DNA from: Azolla caroliniana
Taxonomy: Eukaryota; Polypodiophyta
NCBI GenBank assembly: GCA_043228905.1
Contig: JBHGNT010000010.1
Location: 20,088,001 to 20,152,000 of the forward strand
Length of the DNA: 64,000 bases
Direction: 5' to 3'
Positions 44,401 to 54,830 of the stretch are shown here, piece by piece. Under the pieces are notes generated by a model that was not told where the DNA came from, ran no database searches, and was given only the letters and a program-made list of their open reading frames with translations. The translations under genes and the position numbers were made by a program. Positions within the stretch are counted from its first letter, which is position 1. Every line of letters begins with the position of its first letter.

Positions 44401-47400
44401 TAAAGGGAAGGAAAAATATACTGATATGATCTTGCAGTACGGAATGTTTGTTGCCCAAGAGAAATGCAGGCAAACCAACGGTCCTTGAACTCCATATCTG
44501 CCTGCTCTCGACAAATAAATGGGGCACTCATTTTTGCAAATTGAAAATAAGGTAAGACACCCACATTGCATGTACATATAGTTTCATAAGTCATCTTCAC
44601 AACTATCCATCTAATTATTCTAAATACTACAAACTAGCATCAGTCTTCCACATAAGCAGATACTCCATGTCATCTATTATATGGACCTACTTCAGACATA
44701 ACACAGGAAGATTCATCCAAAAAAACAGAATATTGATATATGGAGAAGGAATTTTAAGCCCATATAGAAAAGAAGGCAACCAAATTTGCAGTTATAAGTG
44801 CAATTTTCACTGAAGTGCCCAGCAATGATACATAGTCTTGGAGAGAATTTACTTTGCATTAGTGTGAGAGTAAAGACTGGCCCACATAGAAAAGAAGGCA
44901 ACCAAATTTGCAAGTTATAAGTGCAATTTTCACTGAAGTGCCCAGCAAAGAGAATTTCCTTTGCATTAGTGTGAGAGAGTAAAAACTGGCCCATCAAAAA
45001 GTTGACGAATAAACAGACTGCTCTCTAGACGTATGAAATAAGAATGAAACTAGAAAATCGGAAGAGGCAAAATAAGTTAAGACTCTGGTCCATGGCTGGA
45101 GAGAAGTACAACTAAACCACTACTTTCTAAAAGTGTCCACATATTGGAAGGGTTCGCAGATGATGAGGAAATCAAAATCCAGACATGAAGAGAAGTACAA
45201 GAATTAAATAATCTACTGTGTTGCTAAAAATGCCCAATGTTGGAAGATGCAACAGGAGGTGAGGTAGTGAAGATTGTCATAATAGACATCCTTGTTTCAA
45301 ATAGATATATTTTGGGTATCAGTAGATTACATGCTGCCTATCCTTAATCTTGGAAGGGACAAATGAAGGCACTAATCTGACAGCAGCTTGATTCCAAGCA
45401 TACTATAATCCCACACAAAAAACAGCACATGCACAAAACACAAATTATCAAAGGGATAGCTATCTTGACCCTCTCCACATTGTTTAACAACTACCACTTC
45501 ATATGCATCAAATAACATTCCATCAAAAGGCATATTTTTTTATCTTTCTTGTTTCTCGATAGATAAAATATTCCAACAATCATTATTATGATCTATCACA
45601 CAATTCGTAATGCCTTCAAGACATATTTTTTATCTTTCTTGTTTTTTGATACATAACGCATTCCAAGCATCATTACCATGATCCACCACACATTTCTTAG
45701 TGCCTTCAATCAGTTATAAGGCATCCACATATATGTAGACTTCACTAACCTTATGATACTCCACAACCACCACATTTTTAGAAAGACAATTACATAGTCC
45801 AAACATCAGTTAATCTTTTAACCCTTCCTTTTTAAATGAAAAAACAATACTATAATAGATGAAAACATACAGAAGACCAAAGGCTGCAATAAGTGTGCAT
45901 GATGATATGGCAAAGTATACAATACTCTAATTGGTATGTATTAGAACCTATGTGAGGGGCTATAATGTCATACTATAACATTCCCCTACTGTGTAAAGAA
46001 CATCAAATCAAATCCTTTGATACTTCAACTACTACTGCCCTCAGCATCTAATATAGCAAGCATGTCTTCAAGTACATCATCCAACAAGCCATTCAGTTTA
46101 TCTGACACGTGATACAAGAACAGTTGAGATGCTAGAGAAGATGCAACATAATTATCAGGTTGTTTAATCAAGGCCTCAAACATGTCACAAATTCAGGCCT
46201 CCTAACAAGGAGTATCAAAAGTCGTTATCTTACTCTTCTAATGCTTCTTGAATCTTTCCAAACATCATCCCATCATGCAAATGTCCTCTCAAGGGCACAA
46301 TCTGTCTCTCAAAAGTCATCCCCTCTTCTGCTTTGAATTTAGCACAACTGCTTGAGTTCTCAACCAATACAACATCAGGGTCATCATCTGAGTCGTTTAT
46401 ACTAGCCAAAGCTGCTAACCCATTAACACAATCAATACCATCGAGGCAAGGATAGATTTCCATAGCATTGTGATCTTTACCATGACGGCCAATTACATGT
46501 CTGCACCATTTCAATCATCACTTTTGACTTCAAACCCCTGCATCACCTCAGCACAAAGGATCCAATTCACATTCATTAACATCACAATTATCATACTCGT
46601 GCAACACATATTCTTAGCCCGTTAACACAACCAATGCCATTAAGGCTAGTACTGTTTTCCATAACATTGTCGCATTTAATATAAAGGCCAAACACATGTG
46701 TCTGCACTATTCCAATCATCCAGTTTGTCTCCAAATCTCGGCATTGCCTCAGCACAAATCATCCAATTCACATTCATTAAAATCACAATCATCATACTCG
46801 TGCAAAACATTCTTCACCATGGTTGTCAAGTGAAGGCAAACCCTGTTAGGTGTAAAGGCCCGTAGTTCACAAATTAGGTAATTATTCGTATATGTGAACA
46901 CATTGTTCACCTGGACAGGACACCTTTTTTTGTAATGTGAACACACCACTTTCTTTGTAAGGTTAACTAATATAATAACCTTTTCTTTCTTGTGTACCAA
47001 TCAAGGCGGTTGGGTATACCAAAGATCTGCGTGTCTCTACTCTCATCTCTACTACAGTCCTGTTTGCTGAACGTCATCTCTCAATAGCTGATCCGTCAAA
47101 CATCCCTCTTTACCTTTAACTGGTATCAGAGCCAAATCTCTTTCCTCTACTTTGCTGTTTTTCTTTAGATTCAGAATCAGCAGAAAACACAGATTTAAAA
47201 AATAAAAATAAAAAAAATAAAAAATCTGTCAGACCCTTTCCTATTGGTATTTTGCTCAATTTCTGAAGGCATCTGTCATAAATCTTGGGAGCAATGGCCT
47301 CCACTTCAGCTGAAGTGAAAAACCTCTTTGAAATCAAGAGATTTGATGGAAAAGGTTTCGAATTGTGGAAAGAGCGTATGCTGGGCATCCTCTTTCTAAG

Positions 47401-50400
47401 AGATTGTGAAGATGCTCTTGTAGAAAAGAAACCAGAGAGCATGGAAAATGATGCTTGGAACACTCTGAATAAGAAAGCCATTACATATATTAAAATGGCT
47501 GTTTCTGATGAAATTCTTGTAGATGTAAAGGGCTTGACTACTGCCCATCAAGTTTGGGAGAAACTTAAGAAAACTTACGAGAATACTATTCCTGTGAATC
47601 AGGTGCATTTGATGAGAAAACTTGTCAGTATGAGGCTTGATGAGTCGAAAGGTGCAACAGAGCATCTATCGTTATTCACAGGTACTCTCTCCCAACTACA
47701 AGATTCAGGATTACCAGCTTTTGATGACAAGCTCAAAGCTATCTTCCTACTTATGACTTTACCGGATTCGTGGGAAACATTAGTTGTTTCACTATCTAAT
47801 AGCCCCACCTTGACCTTTGATGGTGTGCGGGGCTCTATTCTCAGTGAAGAGATTAGAAGACAATCTAGTGGAGAAGGTAGTGGTTCAGCATACAATATTA
47901 GGGGGAGATATGATAAGAGGAACCCAAATGTAGGACAAAGAAATAGAAGTAAGAGTAGAGGGAAAGGAAAACAACAAGATATCACATGCTATCATTGTGG
48001 CCGTAAAGGTCATAAGAAACCTGATTGTAGATATTGGAAGATGGAACTAGAAAGGAAGAAGAATGTAGGAGAGAAGAAAAACAAAGAGGATAAGTTTAAT
48101 ACAACAGAGAAAGCTAATATGGCTTCAAATGTTATCATTGAAGACCTATCTGGTGAAGATGGTGATGTACTTTGTATTACAGGTGATGCCTTTATAGCTC
48201 ATGTTCAAGACATGCAAATCACCAAAACAGATGTTATTGATGCTTTATTGTCAATCGATGATGGATTGACACAGACATGGATAGTAGACTCTGGGGCTTC
48301 TTTTCATGTTACTCCATGTTTGGAGTGCTTTACCACATTTGATGCAGGCAGTTATGGAAAAGTTTATCTTGGTAACAATAGTGCTTGCAATATTGATGGT
48401 ATTGGAACCATACAATTGTCTTTGGATAATGGTCAAGAGCTTGTGCTCAAAGATGTTAGGTATGTACCTGGCATAAAGAAAAGTTTGCTATCTATAGGAC
48501 AGATGGATTTGCATGGTTACACCACATTATTCGGTGGTGGATTATGGAAACTAAAGAAAGGATCTATGGTTATTGTGAAAGGTTGCAAAAAGGGCACTCT
48601 GTACTGTTTGCAATGCAAAGCTTTACCTGGAAAGTTTCTTGCTATTGCTGAATTCGACTCTCGTTTAGAGCTTTGGCATAAGAGATTAGGACATATGCGC
48701 CAAAAAGGACTTGAAGTCCTTTCTGCTTTAAAAAGATTTGATGTTAAAGGATCAAAGCTGGTTTTTTGTAATGATTGTCTATTTGGCAAACAAGTGAGAA
48801 ATTCTTATTATTCTGGTATCTCTCGTAAACCAAATGTGCTAGATTTGGTGCATTCTGATGTATGTAGCATGCCTATAAAATCCTTGGGCGGTGCTGCATA
48901 TTTTATTTCCTTTATCGATGATTATTCTAGGAAGATTTGGGTGTACTTGATGAAAAGAAAAGGTGATGCATTTGATGCATTTAAATCTTTTCATGCATTT
49001 GTGACTACTCAAAAAGGGACAAAACTGAAATGTCTCAGAACAAATAATGGGGGTGAGTTTACATCTGCAGAATTTAAGTCTTATTGTGACTTACATGGTA
49101 TTAAAAGAGAGCTTACAGCTCCATATAACCCTTCATCAAATGGGGTGGCAGAAAGGTATAATAGGACCTTGTGTGAGCGAGTACGATGCATGCTGTCCAC
49201 AGCTAATCTCCCTCATGAATTTTGGGGAGAAGCATTAAAAACCGCGGTTCATATATGTAATCGTTCTCCCAACAAGTCCTTAAAAAATGGAATCCCTGAG
49301 GAGGTTTGGTCTGGCAAACCAGCCTCATATGACCATTTACGAATTTTCGGTTGTGATGCGTTTGTACACATTAGAAGTGAGCTGAGAAATAAGCTCGATG
49401 CTAAGTCCACCATGGGCATTTTTATGGGCTATGGTGATGAAGGTGAAATGGGCTATAGGATTTGGTTACCTCAGTCCAGAAAAATTGTACGCAGCCGGAA
49501 TGTTGTTTTTAATGAAGAAAAATTGCTGAAAAATGCTTGTTCCTCTGTTGGGAATTCTAAGAGCGTTACATTTCAGCAATTACAGCCATCCACAAAATCT
49601 GAAAATAAACCTCATGATGCTATACCAAAGGTTGAATATGATGGTCAACCGGTTATCTTTGAGCCAGAAGAAGTTGGACAGCAAAGAGATGCTCATGAAG
49701 GTATTGGTCAACGAGATGAAGGTACTGAAGAACAAAATATAGATGTCGAACAACATGCTGGACATGGTTCGCAACAGCCAGAAAGTGCTGAAAATGATTT
49801 TCCTCCAGATTTAGAACCAATCCCAGAAAATACTGATCATTGGGTACGTAGGTCTAATCGTTCAAGGAGGCAGGTATATAGATATGACCCCTCTTTGCAT
49901 TATGTCATGCTGTCAGATGAGGGTGAACCTCTTACTTATAAGGAGGCAATGTCATGTGAACTTGGCAGTAAGTGGGAGCTTGCAATGCAAGAAGAAATAA
50001 AATCTTTATATGCAAATGATACATGGGATCTTGTGTCCTTACCTCAAGGAAGGAAAGCTCTTCCAAATAAGTGGGTTTATAAGGTAAAGGAAATTGGAGG
50101 GAAACCAAAATACAAGGCAAGATTAGTTGCCAAGGGTTATGCACAGAAGGAAGGTATTGACTTCCAAGAGGTCTTCTCTCCTGTTGTGAAGATGACCACA
50201 CTTCGTGTGCTATTTGCTCACTGCAATGCTTAATTTGGAGTTGTACCAAATGGATGTAAAGACCGCTTTTTTGCATGGTGATATTGATGAAGAGATCTAC
50301 ATGAAACAACCTGAGGGTTTTGTAGTCTCTAACAAGGAGCATTTGGTATGCAAACTAAAACGTAGCTTGTATGGCCTAAAACAAGCACCACGATAGTGGT

Positions 50401-53400
50401 ATAAGAAGTTTGATACTTTTATGCTTTCTCAAGGCTTTGATCGTAGCTATGCAGATCATTGTTTATACACGAAAAAGGATATCGATGACAGTCCTATCAT
50501 ACTTGTTCTATATGTGGATGATATGTTGCTAGCTGGGAAAAGAAAGACTAGTCTTGATGCTCTAAAAGATCAACTGAAATTGGTCTTCTCTATGAAAGAT
50601 TTGGGAAATGCAGAGCATATTTTGGGCATGAGAATCAGTAGAAACAGAAAAGACAAATTGTTGTTTTTGTCACAAGAAAAGTACATTGAAAAAGTGCTTA
50701 ACAGATTTAATATGGCAGAAGCAAAGTCCCTTGGAGTTCCTTTGCCGTCATATCTTAAACTCAGCAAGGCTGATTGTCCAAAGGATGAGATGGAAATCAA
50801 TGCTATGAAGGGAATTCCTTATGCATCAGCATGTGGTTCTCTAATGTATGCTATGGTAGTTACTCGTCCAGATATTGCTTATGCAATGGCAGTTGTTAGT
50901 CGCTATATGTCTAATCCCGGGAAAGCACATTGGGAGGCTGTCAAGTGTGTTTTCAGGTATCTTAAAGGTACACAGAGAAAATGTTTATGCTATGGGAAGG
51001 GTGCATTAAATTTGCAGGGATATTGTGATGCAGACATGGCAGGTGACTTGGATACACGTAAGTCTACTAGCAGGTATATATTTACAGTTGCTGGTGGAGC
51101 AGTGTCTTGGTGCTCCAAATTGCAAAAGATTGTAGCACTGAGTACTACTGAAGCTGAATATATTTCAGCTACAGAAGCTTCAAAGGAAGCTATATGGCTC
51201 AGCAGACTTGGTGAAGATCTTGGCATGTCTGTTAGTACTCCTGTGTTAGGATGTGATAGCCAGAGTGTTGTGTATCTGGCTAAGAATGCCATGTTTCATT
51301 CGCGCACCAAACACATTGATGTGCGACATCACTTTATCAAAGAAGTTTTGGAGGATGGTCTAGTCACATTGACCAAGATCAAAACACAGGATAATCCTGC
51401 AGATATTCTCACTAAAAGTCTTGGCAAAGCTCAACATGAGCATTGCATACAGTTAGTGGGAGTTACTTGAATGTTCACATCGGACCTTTAAGTGGGAGGT
51501 TGTTAGGTGTAAAGGCCCGTAGTTCACAAATTAGGTAATTATTCGTATATGTGAACACATTGTTCACCTGGACAGGACACCTTTTTTTGTAATGTGAACA
51601 CACCACTTTCTTTGTAAGGTTAACTAATATAATAACCTTTTTTTCTTGTGTACCAATCAAGGCGGTTGGGTATACCAAAGATCTGCGTGTCTCTACTCTC
51701 ATCTCTACTACAGTCCTGTTTGCTGAACGTCATCTCTCAATAGCTGATCCGTCAAACATCCCTCTTTACCTTTAAACCCCTTGAACATATCCTCCTAATA
51801 ACCACAAAATGTTTTCCACTCTGGGTCCTCATGCTCAACTTTGTGAATCATATTCAACAGGGCATGCTATTTGAATTCCGACCACCCTCCTCTTCCCCAG
51901 GTTCAAGTGGTGCCCAACTCTGGCATTAAAACACCCAGCATACTGCCACCCACCAGCTTCAAAGGCTGACCTTCACTTGGATGTACTTCTATTGCGTTTC
52001 TCATAGCCCTTTCATTTTTCTTGCAGTTCTTTAACACCCATCAAGTAACAGCGCATGAAGCGTTTAGCTCATCCAAGAAGAAGCTCAAAAGAAGATCACG
52101 ACTCTCTCTTCCATTATGGCATGAAGACTACCTAGAAATGGCTGAAGATTCAGCCATCCATTGTCGGCCAAAAACATTACCACCGAAGCACACATAAAGC
52201 AACATTTTCTTTTGAAAAATGCCCATTTGTCTCTCCTCATGGCATTTGCTACTCCTCAAGACATATTAGGACCCTCTCCAAACTATTAGATACCCTAGAT
52301 ATAAAGAAACTAGGTAGATATGTCTTAGAGTTAAAACAGCATAGAGAGAATAAGCTACAAAATGCTAACCTAATATTCACCAACATGTAACCAATGAAAT
52401 TTTTCAAAGACAGGATGGGACAATGAGCGTGGACACAGCTGCACCACTCACCCTCTCTCTCGTTGAAGCAGAAAACCAAAGAACAACCAAACACCCTCGA
52501 ATGCCGGGCCTCAAAGCCACTCATGGTGTAGAAGCAATCAAGAAGATAAGGGATCATCAGTTACACTACCTAGAAGCTATGGTTGGGATACCTTTTACAT
52601 CGGGACCACAGGCCACACCCACATTGAAACCCTTTGACTTCCCGCTCCTTTTCGAGGGACTTGAATGGAAATGAAACTAGGCCTAGCACATAGCCATTTC
52701 CTTTATAGAATATGTTACACATAACACCTTTTGTACAATACTAGAACTCTTTTGTACACCTTTTCAAGAGACTTGGATGGAAATGAAACTAGACCTATCA
52801 CATAGCCATTTCCTTTATAGAATATGTTACACCATAACACCTTTTGTACAATACTAGAACCTTTTTTCAATGATTGGGTACACATCCCATTTTGTTGCAA
52901 CCAATTGTCTCATGGGCCAATTTGGTCTTAGAAGACGTTAATATTTCTTTCTTTCTTACTCACTTCTCCGCTTTCCTTCCTCCCCTCCTCATATTTCCGA
53001 CTCTCTCTTAATCATTACCAATTGTGATGCCACCTCATGCATTGTGATCATTAATTAAACTTGAGAAAAGCTAAATCTTTTTTTCAGTAATGATAACATG
53101 TAGCTACATGTACTTGTAATCATGAGTTGCCTCAAAGGCCAGTTTAGCCTCTAGTAGAAGTTAATATACTTTTTTTCCAAAGTTAATATATGTTTCTTTT
53201 GTCTCTCTTCCTTTTTCTCTCATTCTATGCATCTTTCACACTCCTTTCCTCACAGTTAAGGATGCAAGTGATATTCATAGAAATCTGAGTGAGATACATT
53301 TTAATGACTGCAATAATATTTGGTGCATTGATGAATGGAGATGGCCAAGGAGGAATCTCCACTAAGCCATATACTAGAGATGTCCAAGTTTCCCTTCTTT

Positions 53401-54739
53401 CTGGGATATCGAATTTCTCAACAAGAAAGAAGAAAAATATCTGGAGCATGATAAAACCTCACCAAAGATATTCCATCACAAATTACTGGATGCATGGTTG
53501 CTGGTATTGTAATATCACTTCTATAGGACATCATAAGAACATGATCATGCGTATAGAAATAGACTGTACACTCTACATTTCCTTGAATTGTCGGAATTGT
53601 CTTTCTGACATGTCAAGGATTTCAAGCAGAAACAAGAGAAATGGAAGGATCTTCCATCACGTATCAACAACAGCATATTTTCCAGCGTCGCAATCTCCTT
53701 TCGAAAGTACTACACATACAAGTTCGTGCTTATGGTGCGGTGGGATTGTATTGAAACTTTTGAAAGAGAATAAATTTTCAGAAGTTTCTCCATGACCAGA
53801 TAAAAAAGATGTCCCTTACCCAGAGACTACTAGGTTTGTGACAAAAAGTCTTTTCACATTATTTCAGACATACATAAGACTTCATAACAGTTTTGAGTAT
53901 TTTCCATATCCGAGCTTGATAACGGTCTGGTTTGTTCTCCTCAATCAGGTCACGAAGAATATTTCTTAGAGAATAGCAATTGTTTCTATTGCAAAACACC
54001 CTATTCACATGATCTTGAACATACTGAAGTTGTCTACAGTTTTAAGCATTCATCGCAATTACACGACAAAGAATGTCAATGACAAATATCCATTAGTTCC
54101 ACTATCATTTCACATTAACTTCAGCCAAAAAGCGTGTGTGGTTTATTCAATTTTGGGTGCAGAAAAGAATGACAGAGAAGTATTTTAGTATTATTGCAAA
54201 CATATAAATGTGGTCTATACAGTTTTGAGCATGGAAATGGTGCCATTTCACGTGACCCCAGAACATACAAGAGTGTTCTACACAGTTTGGAATGTTCTCG
54301 GCATCATAAAAGTCCAGGATTTTCTCCATCATGAGATCAAAAGGCATCTCGCTTAGCCAGAGTAGTCTTTTCAAAATTATCTCGAGCATATCAAAGTGGT
54401 CTATACAGTCTTCAGTACAGAAAAGAATGGCAGAAAAGTTTGTTTGTTTTTTGTGTGTGTGTGATCTCAGAAGTGAACCGTGCATTTTGTTTAGAATGAT
54501 ATGATGTATATGAATGCACAATACATACATGAATCAATGTATACCTTCTCGAGCTTTATTTTGACAATTCCACTGTAAGATCTGGGCTGCAAATGGTGTG
54601 ACGGAGGAGGATTGGAGGAGGAAGCTTGGAGGATCTTTCTCCCACTTCTCGAAACAGAATCGGAGGCATCGTCGTAGTCATCTCCATCTCCGTCGCCATA
54701 GCGGGGCCGTCCTCCTCGACGAGAAATCTTCTGTCCCAT
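35406..54739 (-). CDS. PSD2/PSD3: Phosphatidylserine decarboxylase, C2/EF-hand type (PSD2/PSD3-like), 21 exons
   Basis: The enzyme decarboxylates phosphatidylserine to phosphatidylethanolamine; plant PSD2/3 act at tonoplast and ER. Exons (minus): 54739-54545, 44501-44422, 44312-44288, 43351-43292, 43212-43144, 43043-42942, 42725-42675, 42578-42495, 42404-42313, 41139-40984, 40074-39990, 39479-39368, 38476-38376, 37833-37786, 37682-37536, 36669-36574, 36468-36394, 36312-36220, 36072-35986, 35891-35841, 35675-35406. All introns are GT-AG, phases agree, and the total is 692 codons. Exon 1 (MGQKISRR, a possible N-myristoylation start) ends [10 protein letters not shown] and joins ADMEFKDRW, the C2 domain (~56-175). 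EF-hand loops are at 195-206 and 231-242, and there is a CPVCG zinc-like motif near 260. The catalytic domain has [15 protein letters not shown] (502-507) and the autocleavage motif FGGST with pyruvoyl Ser595. The short exons 3 and 14 and the exon 2 acceptor are the least certain. Confidence 0.92.
41589..42159. mobile_element. hAT-like MITE in PSD intron 9
   Basis: Terminal inverted repeats TAACAATCGGCAAC (41589-41602) and GTTGCCGATTGTTA (42146-42159) are perfect over 14 bp and are flanked by an 8-bp duplication TATAAGCC (41581-41588 and 42160-42167). An 8-bp duplication indicates the hAT superfamily. The 571-bp interior is non-coding, with GGTTCGGTT-type subterminal repeats in both orientations that could fold into a long hairpin, and an AAATTTT tandem tract (about 41870-41908). 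Confidence 0.88.
44759..44993. repeat. ~118-bp direct duplication in PSD intron 1
   Basis: 44759-44880 and 44881-44993 both run from CATAGAAAAGAAGGCAACC or CATATAGAAAAGAAGGC through CTGAAGTGCCCAGCAA to TTGCATTAGTGTGAGAG. They differ by small indels. Confidence 0.9.
45490..45720. repeat. Diverged short direct repeat in PSD intron 1
   Basis: Two blocks share CATATTTTTTTATCTTTCTTG-like starts, GATA(G/C)ATAA, and TGCCTTCAA ends, about 85-90 bp apart. Confidence 0.6.
46844..47118 (+). repeat. Copia 5' LTR
   Basis: It begins TGTTAGGTG and ends CTTTA, just before the AC that precedes the primer site. The inferred 3' end is TA rather than the usual CA, fixed by the AACCC duplication. Confidence 0.85.
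47121..47133 (+). other. Copia primer-binding site (initiator Met tRNA)
   Basis: TGGTATCAGAGCC, the standard plant copia primer site complementary to the initiator tRNA-Met 3' end, lies 2 nt after the LTR. Confidence 0.92.
47294..51470 (+). pseudogene. Copia gag-pol polyprotein, frameshifted and with an amber
   Basis: It starts at ATG 47294 (MASTSAEVK). Domains in order: UBN2-type gag; CCHC knuckle [14 protein letters not shown]; protease VDSGASFHV; pre-integrase HKRLGHM; integrase with HSDVC, then RTNNGGEF, then [12 protein letters not shown] with [19 protein letters not shown] and catalytic [10 protein letters not shown]; RNase H with [19 protein letters not shown] and NPADILTK. In integrase the second catalytic Asp is Asn (codon 49043-49045). 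The first frame stops at 50233 after an extra base near 50210 (a TTT where the family sequence fits TT). The following frame has TAG at 50394-50396 exactly where Gln is expected in QAPR-x-WYKKFD. It then runs open to TGA 51468-51470. Confidence 0.93.
51491..51500 (+). other. Copia polypurine tract
   Basis: AGTGGGAGGT directly abuts the 3' LTR, the standard plus-strand priming site of plant copia elements. Confidence 0.88.
51501..51774 (+). repeat. Copia 3' LTR
   Basis: It matches 46844-47118, apart from a T-rich stretch where it is one base shorter, and is followed by the duplication AACCC. Confidence 0.92.
52647..52862. repeat. ~108-bp direct duplication in PSD intron 1
   Basis: Two copies run from CCTTTTC(G/A)AG.GACTTG through CATAGCCATTTCC and ATAGAATATGTTACAC to GTACAATACTAGAAC. 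Confidence 0.9.
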
Positions 54740-54830
54740 GGCTGCACAAACGGACACAGACAGAGAGAGAGAGAGAGAGAGAGAGAAGAAGAAGAAGAAG
54801 AAGAAGAAGAAGAAGAAATTGGATATGTGT
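54740..54830 (-). promoter_or_regulatory. PSD 5' leader with (GA)n/(GAA)n tract
   Basis: Immediately upstream of the PSD start codon is a (GA)n run (54762-54786) merging into (GAA)n (54785-54817), read as CT/TTC on the gene strand. Pyrimidine-rich leaders are common in plant genes. The frame upstream has GTG but no ATG, which supports the start at 54739. Confidence 0.6.

Larger units (their letters stand above)
46844..51774 (+). mobile_element. Ty1/copia retrotransposon inserted antisense in PSD intron 1
   Basis: The element is 4.9 kb, with LTRs of 275 bp (46844-47118) and 274 bp (51501-51774) that appear identical apart from one region with a single-base indel. The 5-bp duplication is AACCC (46839-46843 and 51775-51779). 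A primer site TGGTATCAGAGCC (initiator-Met tRNA type) is at 47121-47133 and a polypurine tract AGTGGGAGGT at 51491-51500. One gag-pol frame follows the copia order: gag, protease, integrase, RT, RNase H. Near-identical LTRs mean recent insertion, yet pol carries a frameshift and an amber, so it needs help to move. It is transcribed opposite to the host gene. Confidence 0.95.
44502..54544 (-). other. PSD intron 1, about 10 kb, rich in repeats
   Basis: The intron runs from donor GTATAC after exon 1 to the acceptor CAG before exon 2. It contains a complete antisense copia element and several local duplications. Nothing else in it is recognised as a gene. Confidence 0.85.

Noticed and set aside
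46230-46514. 94-residue minus-strand frame in PSD intron 1 (acidic, with [12 protein letters not shown])
   Set aside because: It looks protein-like, but no family was recognised, and no splice path joins it to PSD, since exon 1 and exon 2 join in phase without it.
47116-47481. 121-residue minus-strand frame at the start of the copia element
   Set aside because: It is a shadow of gag on the opposite strand.
54740-54757. Six-residue upstream extension of PSD exon 1
   Set aside because: It begins at GTG; the ATG at 54739 gives a good MGQ start.
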